A stretch of 57,747 bases of DNA from Domibacillus antri (GTDB lineage: Bacteria > Bacillota > Bacilli > Bacillales > Domibacillaceae), in contig NZ_MSDU01000031.1 in the NCBI RefSeq assembly GCF_001936625.1, positions 1 through 57,747 of the forward strand, read 5' to 3'. The notes under the pieces are model-generated. The model ran no database searches. It had not been told where the DNA came from and was given only the letters and a program-made list of their open reading frames with translations. This document shows, piece by piece, positions 43,750 to 52,388 of this stretch. The translations under genes and the position numbers were made by a program. The first letter of the stretch is position 1, and each line of letters begins with the position of its first letter.

Positions 43750-44550
43750 ATGAGTGAAGAACAACTTCTTTCATCAGTAAAAAATGCGCTCCGTATTTTA
43801 CGAAGCTTTTCCATGGAAGAACCTGAGAAAAAGGTCAATGAATTGGCGGAATCACTCGGAATGAATAAAAGTACGGTCAGTCGGATGATGACAACACTGG
43901 CCAGTGAAGGTTTTGTTTATAAGGATCAAAAAACGAAAAAGTACAGGCTTGGCATTTCAGCTTTAGCGTTAAGCGGCATTGCAAGCAGTCAACTTGATAT
44001 ATCCCGTGAATCTCAATCTGTTTTAAAAGAACTCGTTGAGACAATTGAAGAAACCGTTCATTTATCCGTTCTTGATCAACTGGAAGTGATGTATTTGGAA
44101 AAAGTTGAATGTCAGCAGCCGGTTCGCGTCTTAACGTATGTAGGCGGCCGAAACCCTGCCTACTGTACAAGTGCGGGGAAAGTCATCCTGGCTTTTTCGG
44201 AAAAAAGTCTTACGGAAAAAGTAATCGCTGACGGGCTGAAGTCGTATACCGAATACACGATAACGGACCCGGCGGATCTGTATGAGCATCTTGAGCAAAT
44301 TCGTGAGAGCGGTTATGCATACAGCATTGAAGAGCTTCAAGAAGGTGTCACCTCTGTGGCGGCTCCTGTATTTGACCATACAGGCTCGATTGTTGCAGCG
44401 CTGTCGGTAGTGGGTCCAAAGCAGCGCATTCAACCGCATAAAATTCCCGTTTTTGCAAAAAGAATTTCCATTGCCGCCGTGGAAATTTCCGCCCGATTAG
44501 GGTATCGCTGCACGGTTGATCATGAGGAAACGATGAATAATATGTTTTAA
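43750..44550 (+). CDS. praR: IclR-family regulator 2 (PraR-like)
   Basis: 266 residues from the ATG at 43750 (GGGGGTG upstream). Winged HTH at residues 8-70 (LLSSVKNALRILRSFS; NKSTVSRMMTTLASEGF) and IclR effector domain (residues 80-250). Divergent from the pra operon, with O3 between, and followed 37 bases later by praH. In Paenibacillus JJ-1b an IclR-type PraR represses the pra genes, so the same job is likely. A clear paralogue of regulator 1 at 36604. Confidence 0.9.
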   Translation: MSEEQLLSSVKNALRILRSFSMEEPEKKVNELAESLGMNKSTVSRMMTTLASEGFVYKDQKTKKYRLGISALALSGIASSQLDISRESQSVLKELVETIEETVHLSVLDQLEVMYLEKVECQQPVRVLTYVGGRNPAYCTSAGKVILAFSEKSLTEKVIADGLKSYTEYTITDPADLYEHLEQIRESGYAYSIEELQEGVTSVAAPVFDHTGSIVAALSVVGPKQRIQPHKIPVFAKRISIAAVEISARLGYRCTVDHEETMNNMF

Positions 44551-44586
44551 AAAATAAAACAAACGAACTGAGGAGGAAATAACGTT

Positions 44587-45531
44587 ATGCATGATTTTCA
44601 CACACATTTTATACCAGAAGAGGTTTCGAAATGGCTTCAAGAACAAAAAGAAAGCGTGAAAGCGGAGTGGAAAAACACAGACAATCATAAAACATTTCTG
44701 ACGGTGAATGGAAAATGGGGATTTGAACTGAAGGATACATTTACTGATTATAAGCGGTATAAAGAAGAGCAAGAAAAAGCGGGTGTCACTCATCCGGTTA
44801 TTTCCCCGGTTCCGCAATTATTTTTATATGAACTCCCAACAGACATCACGGCAGAATTAGTCACGGTATACAACCAGTCGCTTGCAGGGCTTGTTCAGGC
44901 AGAGCAAAACCAATTATCCGCATTCGCTACTGTCTCTCTGTCCAGTCCGGAACTCGCGGCTGAGCAATTGCGAAGCGCAATGAACAATGGATTGATTGGC
45001 GCAATTATCGGTCCGAATGCGGATGGACGAATGCTGACGGACCCTTATTTCACTCCTTTCTTTGAAGAAGCAGACCGGCTTGGGGCCATTCTCTTTATTC
45101 ATCCGCTTCTTTGTGAAGATCCCCGGCTGAAGAAAAGAAAAATGCCGAATCTGATTGGTGTACCGTGGGAAACAACAGTTTGCGCCACAGATTTGCTGCT
45201 GGGCGGAATGCTGGACAAATACATGAACATCAAATTTTTATTGGCTCATGGCGGCGGGTTTTTACCGTATCAAATCGGGCGTTTAAATAAAGGCGCCTCG
45301 CAATGGCCGGATGTTTCAGGCGTTTTGGAGGCTGCTCCCGAAGAATATTTAAAGCGTTTTTGGTTTGATTCTGTTCTCTGGCATCCCGAAGCACTGAATT
45401 TTCTGATTCAAACAGTGGGAGAGGAGCACGTAGTTCCCGGATCTGATTTTCCTTTTGACCTATGCGTCTGGCCGCCGGAAGCAAAAACAGATAAAGGATC
45501 CGCCATCCTTTTACGCGAGCCTGGAAAATAA
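44587..45531 (+). CDS. praH: ACMSD-like amidohydrolase, probable 5-carboxy-2-hydroxymuconate-6-semialdehyde decarboxylase
   Basis: 314 residues, amidohydrolase_2 (ACMSD) family. Zinc ligands: HTH at the N-terminus (residues 5, 7 region), His in LFIHPLL (near 178), His in LLAHGGG (near 221) and Asp in GSDFPFD (near 289). It would remove the extra carboxylate after 2,3-cleavage of protocatechuate, giving 2-hydroxymuconate semialdehyde for PraB. The C-terminus stops about 20-25 residues after GSDFPFD, shorter than typical ACMSD proteins and with an odd charged end (KGSAILLREPGK), so it may be slightly truncated. GAGGAGG ribosome site. Confidence 0.78.
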   Translation: MHDFHTHFIPEEVSKWLQEQKESVKAEWKNTDNHKTFLTVNGKWGFELKDTFTDYKRYKEEQEKAGVTHPVISPVPQLFLYELPTDITAELVTVYNQSLAGLVQAEQNQLSAFATVSLSSPELAAEQLRSAMNNGLIGAIIGPNADGRMLTDPYFTPFFEEADRLGAILFIHPLLCEDPRLKKRKMPNLIGVPWETTVCATDLLLGGMLDKYMNIKFLLAHGGGFLPYQIGRLNKGASQWPDVSGVLEAAPEEYLKRFWFDSVLWHPEALNFLIQTVGEEHVVPGSDFPFDLCVWPPEAKTDKGSAILLREPGK

Positions 45532-45561
45532 AAATAGAGAAAAAAGAAAAATAAAGCCATT

Positions 45562-45594
45562 TTGTTGCATATAAAAGAACTAGGTGGTTGTATA
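45562..45594 (+). promoter_or_regulatory. island operator O4 with overlapping -35, for the Rieske A operon
   Basis: TTGTTGCATATA, AAGAAC, GTTGTATA. -35 TTGTAT; TAGAAT after 18 bases. Confidence 0.78.
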
Positions 45595-45691
45595 TAGAAC
45601 ACTTTCTGTTTTAGAATGAAATTACACAAAATAAAATAGAGGTGATCAAGCGGAAATTTTAAAATCTGATTATTGTAAATATTCTTTAAAA

Positions 45692-45705
45692 TGGAAGCGT
45701 ATACA
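45692..45705 (+). promoter_or_regulatory. cre-like site 3
   Basis: TGGAAGCGTATACA fits TGNAANCGNNNNCA. It lies in the leader, about 85 bases before the Rieske A start, a position for roadblock repression by CcpA. Confidence 0.5.
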
Positions 45706-45776
45706 GATGGTTGTTACATGAATGAAAAGGCTGAATAAAGCGTTGGAAAAAATTTGACCAAAAGGAGAGCTGAACC

Positions 45777-47033
45777 ATGTTAAGCAAAGAACAAAACAAA
45801 GCTTTGACTCAAGTTGGATCCGGAGAGCCGATGGGGGAGCTTTTAAGAAGATATTGGCACCCAATTGCCGCAAGTACGGAAGTTGAAAAAATCGGTACAA
45901 TCAAAAAATTGAAAATCCTGGGTGAAGATCTTGTATTATATCGTGATAAGTCAAACAACCTTGGTTTAGTGGCAGACCGTTGTGCCCATCGGGGTGTATC
46001 TCTTGAATATGCGATTCCGGAAGAATGCGGATTGCGCTGTCAATATCATGGCTGGTTATATGATAAAACCGGTCAGTGTGTAGAACAGCCAAATGAACCG
46101 GAAGACAGCACATTTAAAAACCGGATTAAAATTTCAGGATATGAAGTGCAGGAATTGGGCGGTTTGGTGTTTGCTTATATGGGTCCTGCCCCTGCTCCTG
46201 AATTGCCAAAATGGGATTTGTTTGTTCAAGACAACGTAATTCGTACTATCGGATATGCGGTAATCCCATGCAATTGGGTGCAAATTATGGAAAACTCGTT
46301 GGATCCAACGCATTTGGAATGGCTGCATGGGCACTATTTTGAACATATTTTCGAACAGCAAGGCCGCCCGCAGGACGAATGGCCGATTACAAAGCATCAT
46401 TTGAAGATTGGATTTGATGAGTTTGAGTATGGAATTATTAAACGCCGCGTGCTGGAAGGGCAGACAGAAGAAAATGAAGATTGGGCAGTCGGTCATCCAA
46501 TTGTTTTTCCAAACTACTTAAGGGTCGGAGACAGCGGAGCTCACTCTTTCCAAATTCGGGTTCCAATTGATGAAACCCATACATTGCATTTCTGGTATAC
46601 ATGCTTTGTACCGGCAGAAGGGGTTAAAGTGCCGGAAAATTACCCGATTACGTTCTATGAATGCCCGATTTATGATGAGAACGGAAAGTTTGTAACAGAT
46701 TATATCGATGGACAGGACATGATGGCGTGGATCACACAGGGGCCTATTGCGGATCGCTCTGTAGAACGTCTTGGCACGTCGGATAAAGGGATTATCATGT
46801 ACCGTCAAATGCTCAAGAGAGAGCTGAAGAAGATGGAAAACGGGGAAGATCCTAAATGTACGATTCGTGACCCGAAAGAAAATACGTATATTGAATTGCC
46901 GCAGGAAGAAGATAAATTCAGTGAAGGCGGTTTATTGTCAGGGGTAGCCGTTCACTGGAATACAAGATATGCACCGAACCTGACGGAAATTATTGAAATT
47001 TGTAAAGGCGGAACTGTTACGTCAAATGTATAA
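45777..47033 (+). CDS. Rieske oxygenase A, phthalate-dioxygenase-like alpha subunit
   Basis: 418 residues. Rieske [2Fe-2S] motif C69-A-H71 ... C88-Q-Y-H91-G-W; mononuclear iron region ENSLDPTHLEWLHGH (Asp and two His). The N-terminus (ALTQVGSGEPMGELLRRYWHPIA) is typical of the phthalate 4,5-dioxygenase/demethylase group, which works as homotrimers without a beta subunit. Expected to hydroxylate or demethylate an aromatic acid upstream of protocatechuate. First gene of a unit with zinc ribbon, class II aldolase, Gfo/Idh, ferredoxin reductase and ferredoxin. AAAGGAG ribosome site. Confidence 0.9.
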   Translation: MLSKEQNKALTQVGSGEPMGELLRRYWHPIAASTEVEKIGTIKKLKILGEDLVLYRDKSNNLGLVADRCAHRGVSLEYAIPEECGLRCQYHGWLYDKTGQCVEQPNEPEDSTFKNRIKISGYEVQELGGLVFAYMGPAPAPELPKWDLFVQDNVIRTIGYAVIPCNWVQIMENSLDPTHLEWLHGHYFEHIFEQQGRPQDEWPITKHHLKIGFDEFEYGIIKRRVLEGQTEENEDWAVGHPIVFPNYLRVGDSGAHSFQIRVPIDETHTLHFWYTCFVPAEGVKVPENYPITFYECPIYDENGKFVTDYIDGQDMMAWITQGPIADRSVERLGTSDKGIIMYRQMLKRELKKMENGEDPKCTIRDPKENTYIELPQEEDKFSEGGLLSGVAVHWNTRYAPNLTEIIEICKGGTVTSNV

Positions 47034-47040
47034 CATTCTA

Positions 47041-47075
47041 TGAAGGAGCCTCTCTTATGAAGGGAGGCTGCTTCT
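47041..47075 (+). other. intercistronic hairpin
   Basis: GAAG-AGCCTC pairs with GAGGCT-CTTC between Rieske A and the next gene. No T-run follows, so mRNA processing or stabilisation is likelier than termination. Confidence 0.45.
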
Positions 47076-47099
47076 CCCCTTATTCAGGAGGTTTTTAAA

Positions 47100-47300
47100 A
47101 TGGCGGAGAAGAACAATTACGAAATGAAATTAAAATACTGCCCGAACTGCGGAGAGTCTCTTTTAAAACCAAACAGTCTTTTAAATGAATATTGGATTTC
47201 AGAAGACACGGCCTACTTTTGCTGGTGCGAAGTGTGTTCGTGGAGAGGCGAAATTATTGAAATAAAGCGTGTGACGGCTCCAGAATTAGCTACATCATAA
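47100..47300 (+). CDS. 66-residue zinc-ribbon protein
   Basis: Small protein with CPNCG (residues 14-18) and CWCEVC (residues 43-48) knuckles, a likely single zinc site; the rest is polar. CAGGAGG ribosome site. It is placed between Rieske A and the decarboxylase, so it is probably an accessory factor of this oxygenase or decarboxylase (inference). I know no function for it. Confidence 0.75.
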   Translation: MAEKNNYEMKLKYCPNCGESLLKPNSLLNEYWISEDTAYFCWCEVCSWRGEIIEIKRVTAPELATS

Positions 47301-47316
47301 TAAAGGTGTGAAATGA

Positions 47317-48045
47317 ATGAATAACGCATTGGAAGAGCTTAGAGAAAAAGTCGCTTTATCATGCCGGATTTTAGCGATGGAAGGTTTAGTAGATGAAACG
47401 TTGGGTCATGTCAGCGCCCGTATTCCGGGAGCGGATGAAATGTTTATCCGCTGCCGCGGCGAATCGGAAAAAGGAGTCAGATACACGGCCGTTGACGCGA
47501 TTAGACGCGTGGATTTCGATGGTCACGGTGAAGATTTGCAAGGTGTATATCATGTGCCGAAAGAGCTTTCCATACATGGTGAAATCATGAAATCACGTCC
47601 GGAAGTCGGCTGCGTTATTCATGCCCATCCGCCGGCTGCGCTTATTTGCGGGATAACGGATCTGGAATTTCAGCCGATCTTCGGCGCATTTAATATACCC
47701 GCAATGCGAATGGCGCTTGAGGGTGTTCCTGTTTTCCCGAGATCCTATTTAGTGACACGGCCGGAATTGGCAGCACCTATGATTGAAACGATGGGGAATA
47801 AAGACGTTTGTTTAATGAAAGGGCACGGAATTACGGCTGTAGGCGCTACGGTGGAAGAAGCCACAATCAATGCCTTGAATTTTAATACATTGGCAAAAGT
47901 GACAATGGAAGTGGAAAAAATGGGCAAAAAAGCTCAGCCGATTTCAGAAGAAGATATTGCGGAATTACCGGATTTAGGGACAAAGTTTAATGCGAAATGG
48001 GTCTGGCAGTACTATGTGAAAAAATTACATGAACAAGAAAAATAA
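47317..48045 (+). CDS. class II aldolase/adducin family protein 1, probable aromatic-acid decarboxylase
   Basis: 242 residues. Divalent-metal site CVIHAHPPA (HxH) plus His in MKGHGITAVG and Glu upstream (SIHGE). The family includes 3,4-dihydroxyphthalate decarboxylases and HCOMODA decarboxylases besides fuculose-phosphate aldolase. In this operon a decarboxylase making protocatechuate from a dihydroxyphthalate fits. Start at 47317; an ATG four bases earlier is closed at once. Confidence 0.8.
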   Translation: MNNALEELREKVALSCRILAMEGLVDETLGHVSARIPGADEMFIRCRGESEKGVRYTAVDAIRRVDFDGHGEDLQGVYHVPKELSIHGEIMKSRPEVGCVIHAHPPAALICGITDLEFQPIFGAFNIPAMRMALEGVPVFPRSYLVTRPELAAPMIETMGNKDVCLMKGHGITAVGATVEEATINALNFNTLAKVTMEVEKMGKKAQPISEEDIAELPDLGTKFNAKWVWQYYVKKLHEQEK

Positions 48046-48067
48046 TTTGCAGGAGAGGAGCCGAATT

Positions 48068-49279
48068 ATGCCTTCAGAGAAAAAAAGTTTAAATATAGGT
48101 ATTGTAGGATTAGGAATTGCCGGTGCATCCATGATTCCGGCTGTTCTGGCTCATCCCCATGTCAACTTAGCTGCAGCGGCCACAAGAAATCAAGAACGTC
48201 TTGATAAATTTGCCAAAGATTATAACGCAAAAACATACTATACAATTGATGAATTATGCAAGGATCCGGAAATCGATGCGGTCTATATCGCGACACCGAC
48301 AGAGCTCCATACGGAACATGTGCGGATTGCAGCCGAAGCGAAAAAACATATTATTGTTGAAAAACCGTTGGCTGTTACTTTGGAAGAAGCAGAAAACATG
48401 ATTGACCTGGCAGACAAAAACGGTGTTTATCTGATCGTTGGACATTCCCACAGCTTTGAACCGCCAATTCAAAAAATGAAGGAAATTATCGACAGCGGAA
48501 AGCTTGGAAAAGTGCTAATGATCCATAACTGGTACTACAATGACTGGATTTACCGCCCGAGAACGCCGGAAGAGTTGAAAACGGAGCTTGGTGGAGGCGT
48601 TACATATCGGCAGGGATCGCATCAATTTGATATTATCCGCCTTTTAGGAGGAGGGGAGGTCCGAAGTATTCGTGCTGTGACCAATATTTCAGATCCATCC
48701 AGACCGACAGAAGGAAATCACACTGTCTTTTTAGAATTCGAAAATGGCATCCCGGCAACGGCTGTGTACAATGGATATGATCATTTCCATACAACGGAAC
48801 TGACATATAACATCGGAGAAGGCGGCCCGTTATCAAATTCAGGTGTATATGCGCAAGCCCGCAGAACAATAAAAGAAACAAGTTCGCCGGAAGATGAAGT
48901 AGCGTTAAAAGTAGCTGCCGGTTACGGCGGTAGCCGTTCTAAAAATTACCAAGACGCAGAAAAGCATCATCCGTTTTTCGGTTTAACGATTGTGAGCTGT
49001 GAAAAAGGGGATATTAGACAAAGCCCGGAAGGTTTAACGGTTTATGGAGAAGACGAAAAATATACCGTGACCATTCCTATGGAAGAAACCGGAAGGCTTA
49101 ATGTCATGAACGAATTATACGAAGCGGTTGTCAAAGGGATAAAGCCGATCCATGATGGACGGTGGGCTAGAGCCAATCTGGAAGTATGTATAAAAGCCAT
49201 TCAATCATCAAAGGAAAGAAAAGAACTATATTTAAACTATCAAGTTCCGGTCAAAGAGCCAGTTGAAAGTGAATTGTAA
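48068..49279 (+). CDS. Gfo/Idh/MocA dehydrogenase, Pht4-like candidate
   Basis: 403 residues from the ATG at 48068 (AGGAGAGGAG upstream; overlap of the longer frame with the previous gene is unlikely to be used). Rossmann motif GIVGLGIAGASM, EKPLAVTLEEA motif near residue 96, and GGGVTYRQGSHQFDIIRLLGGG (His). Family members include phthalate cis-4,5-dihydrodiol dehydrogenase, which would follow a phthalate dioxygenase. Substrate assignment is inferred from context. Confidence 0.8.
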   Translation: MPSEKKSLNIGIVGLGIAGASMIPAVLAHPHVNLAAAATRNQERLDKFAKDYNAKTYYTIDELCKDPEIDAVYIATPTELHTEHVRIAAEAKKHIIVEKPLAVTLEEAENMIDLADKNGVYLIVGHSHSFEPPIQKMKEIIDSGKLGKVLMIHNWYYNDWIYRPRTPEELKTELGGGVTYRQGSHQFDIIRLLGGGEVRSIRAVTNISDPSRPTEGNHTVFLEFENGIPATAVYNGYDHFHTTELTYNIGEGGPLSNSGVYAQARRTIKETSSPEDEVALKVAAGYGGSRSKNYQDAEKHHPFFGLTIVSCEKGDIRQSPEGLTVYGEDEKYTVTIPMEETGRLNVMNELYEAVVKGIKPIHDGRWARANLEVCIKAIQSSKERKELYLNYQVPVKEPVESEL

Positions 49280-49315
49280 TGGTTTCATCAGAATATAAAT
49301 CAGGGGTGAACAGGA

Positions 49316-50335
49316 ATGCAGGAAAATGAAAAAGTATTTGATATTACGATTATTGGCGGCGGACCGGTTGGCATGTTTACGGCTTTTTATGCGGGAATGC
49401 GGCAGGCGACCGTTAAAATTATTGAAAGTCTGCCACAATTGGGCGGCCAGCTTTCTGCTTTATATCCTGAGAAATATATTTATGATATCGCGGGATTTCC
49501 AAAGGTTCGTGCCCAGGAGCTCATCGATAACTTAAACGAGCAAATGAATCTTTTTAAAGACAATACGACTCTTTGCCTTGGACAGTCGGTCCAGCATATT
49601 GAGAAAAAAGATGGTATTTTCACCCTCAAAACAGAAGATGAAACACATTATTCGAAATCTATTATTATTACGGCTGGAAATGGCGCGTTTCAGGCAAGAA
49701 AGCTGCCAATCGAAGTGCCGGAAAAGCTGGAAAGTGCCAATGTGCATTATTTTGTAAATGATTTAAATCGCTTTGCCGGCAAGAAAGTCGTTGTATTTGG
49801 CGGCGGAGATTCGGCTGTTGATTGGGCATTAATGCTGGAGCCAATTGCTGAAAAAGTAACGCTTGTCCATCGGCGCGACAAATTCCGCGCGCATGAACAT
49901 AGTGTCACCCTGCTGGAACAATCGAAAGTAGAGATTGTCACGCCGTATGTACCGGTCCGCTTAGAAGGCGAGAATGCCGTGGAAAAAGTGATCCTCGAAG
50001 AAGCGAAAGGAAATGGCGGGAAAGAGATTGAAGTGGATGATGTGCTTGTCAACTACGGCTTTGTTTCGTCATTGGGGCCAATTAAAGGCTGGGATCTTGC
50101 TATTGAAAGCAATTCCCTTGTCGTGAACTCCAGAATGGAAACCAATATTGAAGGCATTTATGCTGCCGGCGATATTTGTACGTATGAAGGAAAAATTAAA
50201 CTGATTGCAACAGGTTTTGGAGAGGCTGCAACGGCCGTAAGTAACGCCAAAGTGTATATCGAGCCATCAGCAAAAGTACAGCCATTGCACAGCACAAGTT
50301 TAATGGAAAAAAAACAAGATAAAACATTGGTTTAA
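49316..50335 (+). CDS. YumC-type ferredoxin-NADP+ reductase (thioredoxin-reductase-like)
   Basis: 339 residues. FAD motif GGGPVGMF (residues 14-21), NADP motif GGGDSAVDW (about 161-169) with [13 protein letters not shown]-terminal FAD contact AAGDICTY and the extension [12 protein letters not shown]. No redox CxxC, as in Bacillus YumC. Type 2 FNR, reduces ferredoxin with NADPH. Here it is a dedicated copy in the Rieske A unit, 36 bases after the Gfo/Idh gene, presumably feeding electrons to the oxygenase through the ferredoxin encoded next. Confidence 0.93.
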   Translation: MQENEKVFDITIIGGGPVGMFTAFYAGMRQATVKIIESLPQLGGQLSALYPEKYIYDIAGFPKVRAQELIDNLNEQMNLFKDNTTLCLGQSVQHIEKKDGIFTLKTEDETHYSKSIIITAGNGAFQARKLPIEVPEKLESANVHYFVNDLNRFAGKKVVVFGGGDSAVDWALMLEPIAEKVTLVHRRDKFRAHEHSVTLLEQSKVEIVTPYVPVRLEGENAVEKVILEEAKGNGGKEIEVDDVLVNYGFVSSLGPIKGWDLAIESNSLVVNSRMETNIEGIYAAGDICTYEGKIKLIATGFGEAATAVSNAKVYIEPSAKVQPLHSTSLMEKKQDKTLV

Positions 50336-50617
<282 letters not shown>

Positions 50618-50730
50618 ACACGAACTCAGCTTTTCCTGTCAATTCATTTTTATTGCAGCTTGATCTTAAAAGCAGGCTTATTTCGGAATCATTTGAACGG
50701 CGGCTGCATTTTCCATCAAAGAATAAATAC

Positions 50731-50780
50731 AACAAGACAGCAACGATAATTTAGTTATTTTTGCTGTCTTGTTTATTTTT
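50731..50780 (+). terminator. terminator of the Rieske A operon
   Basis: AACAAGACAGCAA pairs with TTGCTGTCTTGTT, followed by TATTTTT. Confidence 0.88.
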
Positions 50781-50835
50781 CTTCATATAAATAATTATGG
50801 TTTTAAATAAAGCTTCCAATAAGGAGTGGTAAAAT

Positions 50836-51495
50836 ATGATCGATCATGAAGAAAAAAAATTCTTTGAAAAACAGGGGTTTGGCAAGGAGATGGGCTTCGG
50901 TCAGCGGCCGGCTATTCTCGTCATCGATTTCATTAATGCCTTTACGAATTATCAAGACTCTGACATGGTCTTAGCTGCCAATTTGGAAAAACAACTAATT
51001 GAAACAAATCGTTTGTTGGATGCTTCTCGGCCGCTGGGCATTCCGGTCATTTATACAACGGTCAGTTATGATGATAACTTTAAAGATACAGGCATATGGT
51101 CTTTGAAGCAAAGCGGTCTTATGACACTGCGGGCAAATACGGAAGCGGTCAAAATAGACGCAAGGCTTCATTCGCAGGAAAAAGATACGTTACTGACAAA
51201 AAAATATGCCTCATCCTTTTTTGGCACCGATTTAACTTCACGGCTGACGTCCCAGCAAGTCGATACACTTATCATTACGGGCTGTACAACAAGCGGCTGC
51301 GTTCGTGCAAGTGTAGTGGATGCCGTATCTTATGGATTCAGACCGATCGTTGTGGAAGAAGCGGTAGGCGATCGTTCAGTAGCGGCCCACAATCAAAGCT
51401 TATTTGATATACAGGCGAAGTATGGAGATGTCGTTTCAGTAGAAACTGTTTTATCTTATTTTGAAGAAATGAAAAAGAAAGCGCTATCACATTAA
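50836..51495 (+). CDS. isochorismatase-family amidase (N-carbamoylsarcosine/maleamate amidase type)
   Basis: 219 residues. Catalytic triad candidates Asp31 (ILVIDF), Lys122 (LTKKYASSFFGT) and Cys155 (TGCTTSGCVRA). The last motif and the N-terminal FGKEMGFGQRPA are typical of N-carbamoylsarcosine amidase and maleamate/half-amidases rather than isochorismatase. It would hydrolyse an amide to acid and ammonia. AAGGAGTGG ribosome site. Starts a unit with class II aldolase 2 and a deacetylase-family hydrolase. Confidence 0.85.
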   Translation: MIDHEEKKFFEKQGFGKEMGFGQRPAILVIDFINAFTNYQDSDMVLAANLEKQLIETNRLLDASRPLGIPVIYTTVSYDDNFKDTGIWSLKQSGLMTLRANTEAVKIDARLHSQEKDTLLTKKYASSFFGTDLTSRLTSQQVDTLIITGCTTSGCVRASVVDAVSYGFRPIVVEEAVGDRSVAAHNQSLFDIQAKYGDVVSVETVLSYFEEMKKKALSH

Positions 51496-51541
51496 GAAGA
51501 AATTCACCTTCATTTTATAAAAAACATTGGGGGAAAGAAAA

Positions 51542-52261
51542 ATGGGCGAACTGAGAGAACAGGCAATTCAGGAATTGGTGAAGGCAAATAAAATTCTTTA
51601 TAGCGAAAAAGTATTATTTGAGGCATTTGGCCATATTAGCGTGAGAAATCCGGAGAATCCGAATGAATTCTTTCTATCAAGATCATTAGCGCCAATGTCT
51701 GTTGAGCAGGATGATATCTTTACGTATGATCTGGAAGGGAACTGCTTAACAGAGTCGGAAAAAAAATCATATGCGGAACGGGTCATTCATTCGGAAATAT
51801 ATAAACATAATCCAGATGTTCATTCAGTCTGCCACAATCACGCCCAAGCGCTGATGCCTTTTACTGTCCTGGACATCCCGTATAAACCGTTATCCCACTA
51901 TGGTGCCATGTTTTATGAAGGTGTTCCGGTTTATGACGATTATGATGTGTCTGACGGGATGCTGATTCGGAATAAAGAGGAAGGAGAAAGAGTGGCCAGA
52001 TGTTTGGGACAAAAAAGAGCGATCCTCCTTAGAGGCCACGGCGTCATTGTGACGGGAGAGTCCTTGAGAAAATGTGTAATGAATTCTATTTTTATGGTTA
52101 TTGATGCTGAAAATCAATACAACGCATTAAAGCTGGGCCAGCCGAAATACTTGAGCTATGAAGAAGCGAGAACCTGTGATAAAAAAACATGGAACATGGA
52201 TATTTCCCAGGAAAGAGCATGGAATTTTTGGTGTTCTAAATTAGAGTTAAATAAAAAATGA
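51542..52261 (+). CDS. class II aldolase/adducin family protein 2
   Basis: 239 residues from the ATG at 51542 (GGGGGAAAG upstream). Metal site CHNHAQALM (HxH) and His in LRGHGVIVTG. Paralogue of the protein at 47317 but clearly divergent, so another substrate is likely. Candidate decarboxylase of a carboxylated catechol or semialdehyde. Confidence 0.78.
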   Translation: MGELREQAIQELVKANKILYSEKVLFEAFGHISVRNPENPNEFFLSRSLAPMSVEQDDIFTYDLEGNCLTESEKKSYAERVIHSEIYKHNPDVHSVCHNHAQALMPFTVLDIPYKPLSHYGAMFYEGVPVYDDYDVSDGMLIRNKEEGERVARCLGQKRAILLRGHGVIVTGESLRKCVMNSIFMVIDAENQYNALKLGQPKYLSYEEARTCDKKTWNMDISQERAWNFWCSKLELNKK

Positions 52262-52388
52262 CAATTAATCATGAAAATTAGTCCGCCAGCATATAGTAAA
52301 GATAGAGAGTTAGATGGTTTCCTATTTATTGTTTTTCAGATCATGATCAAAGTGCACGGTGCGGTGCATTAAAAAAGGAGAGTTCATA

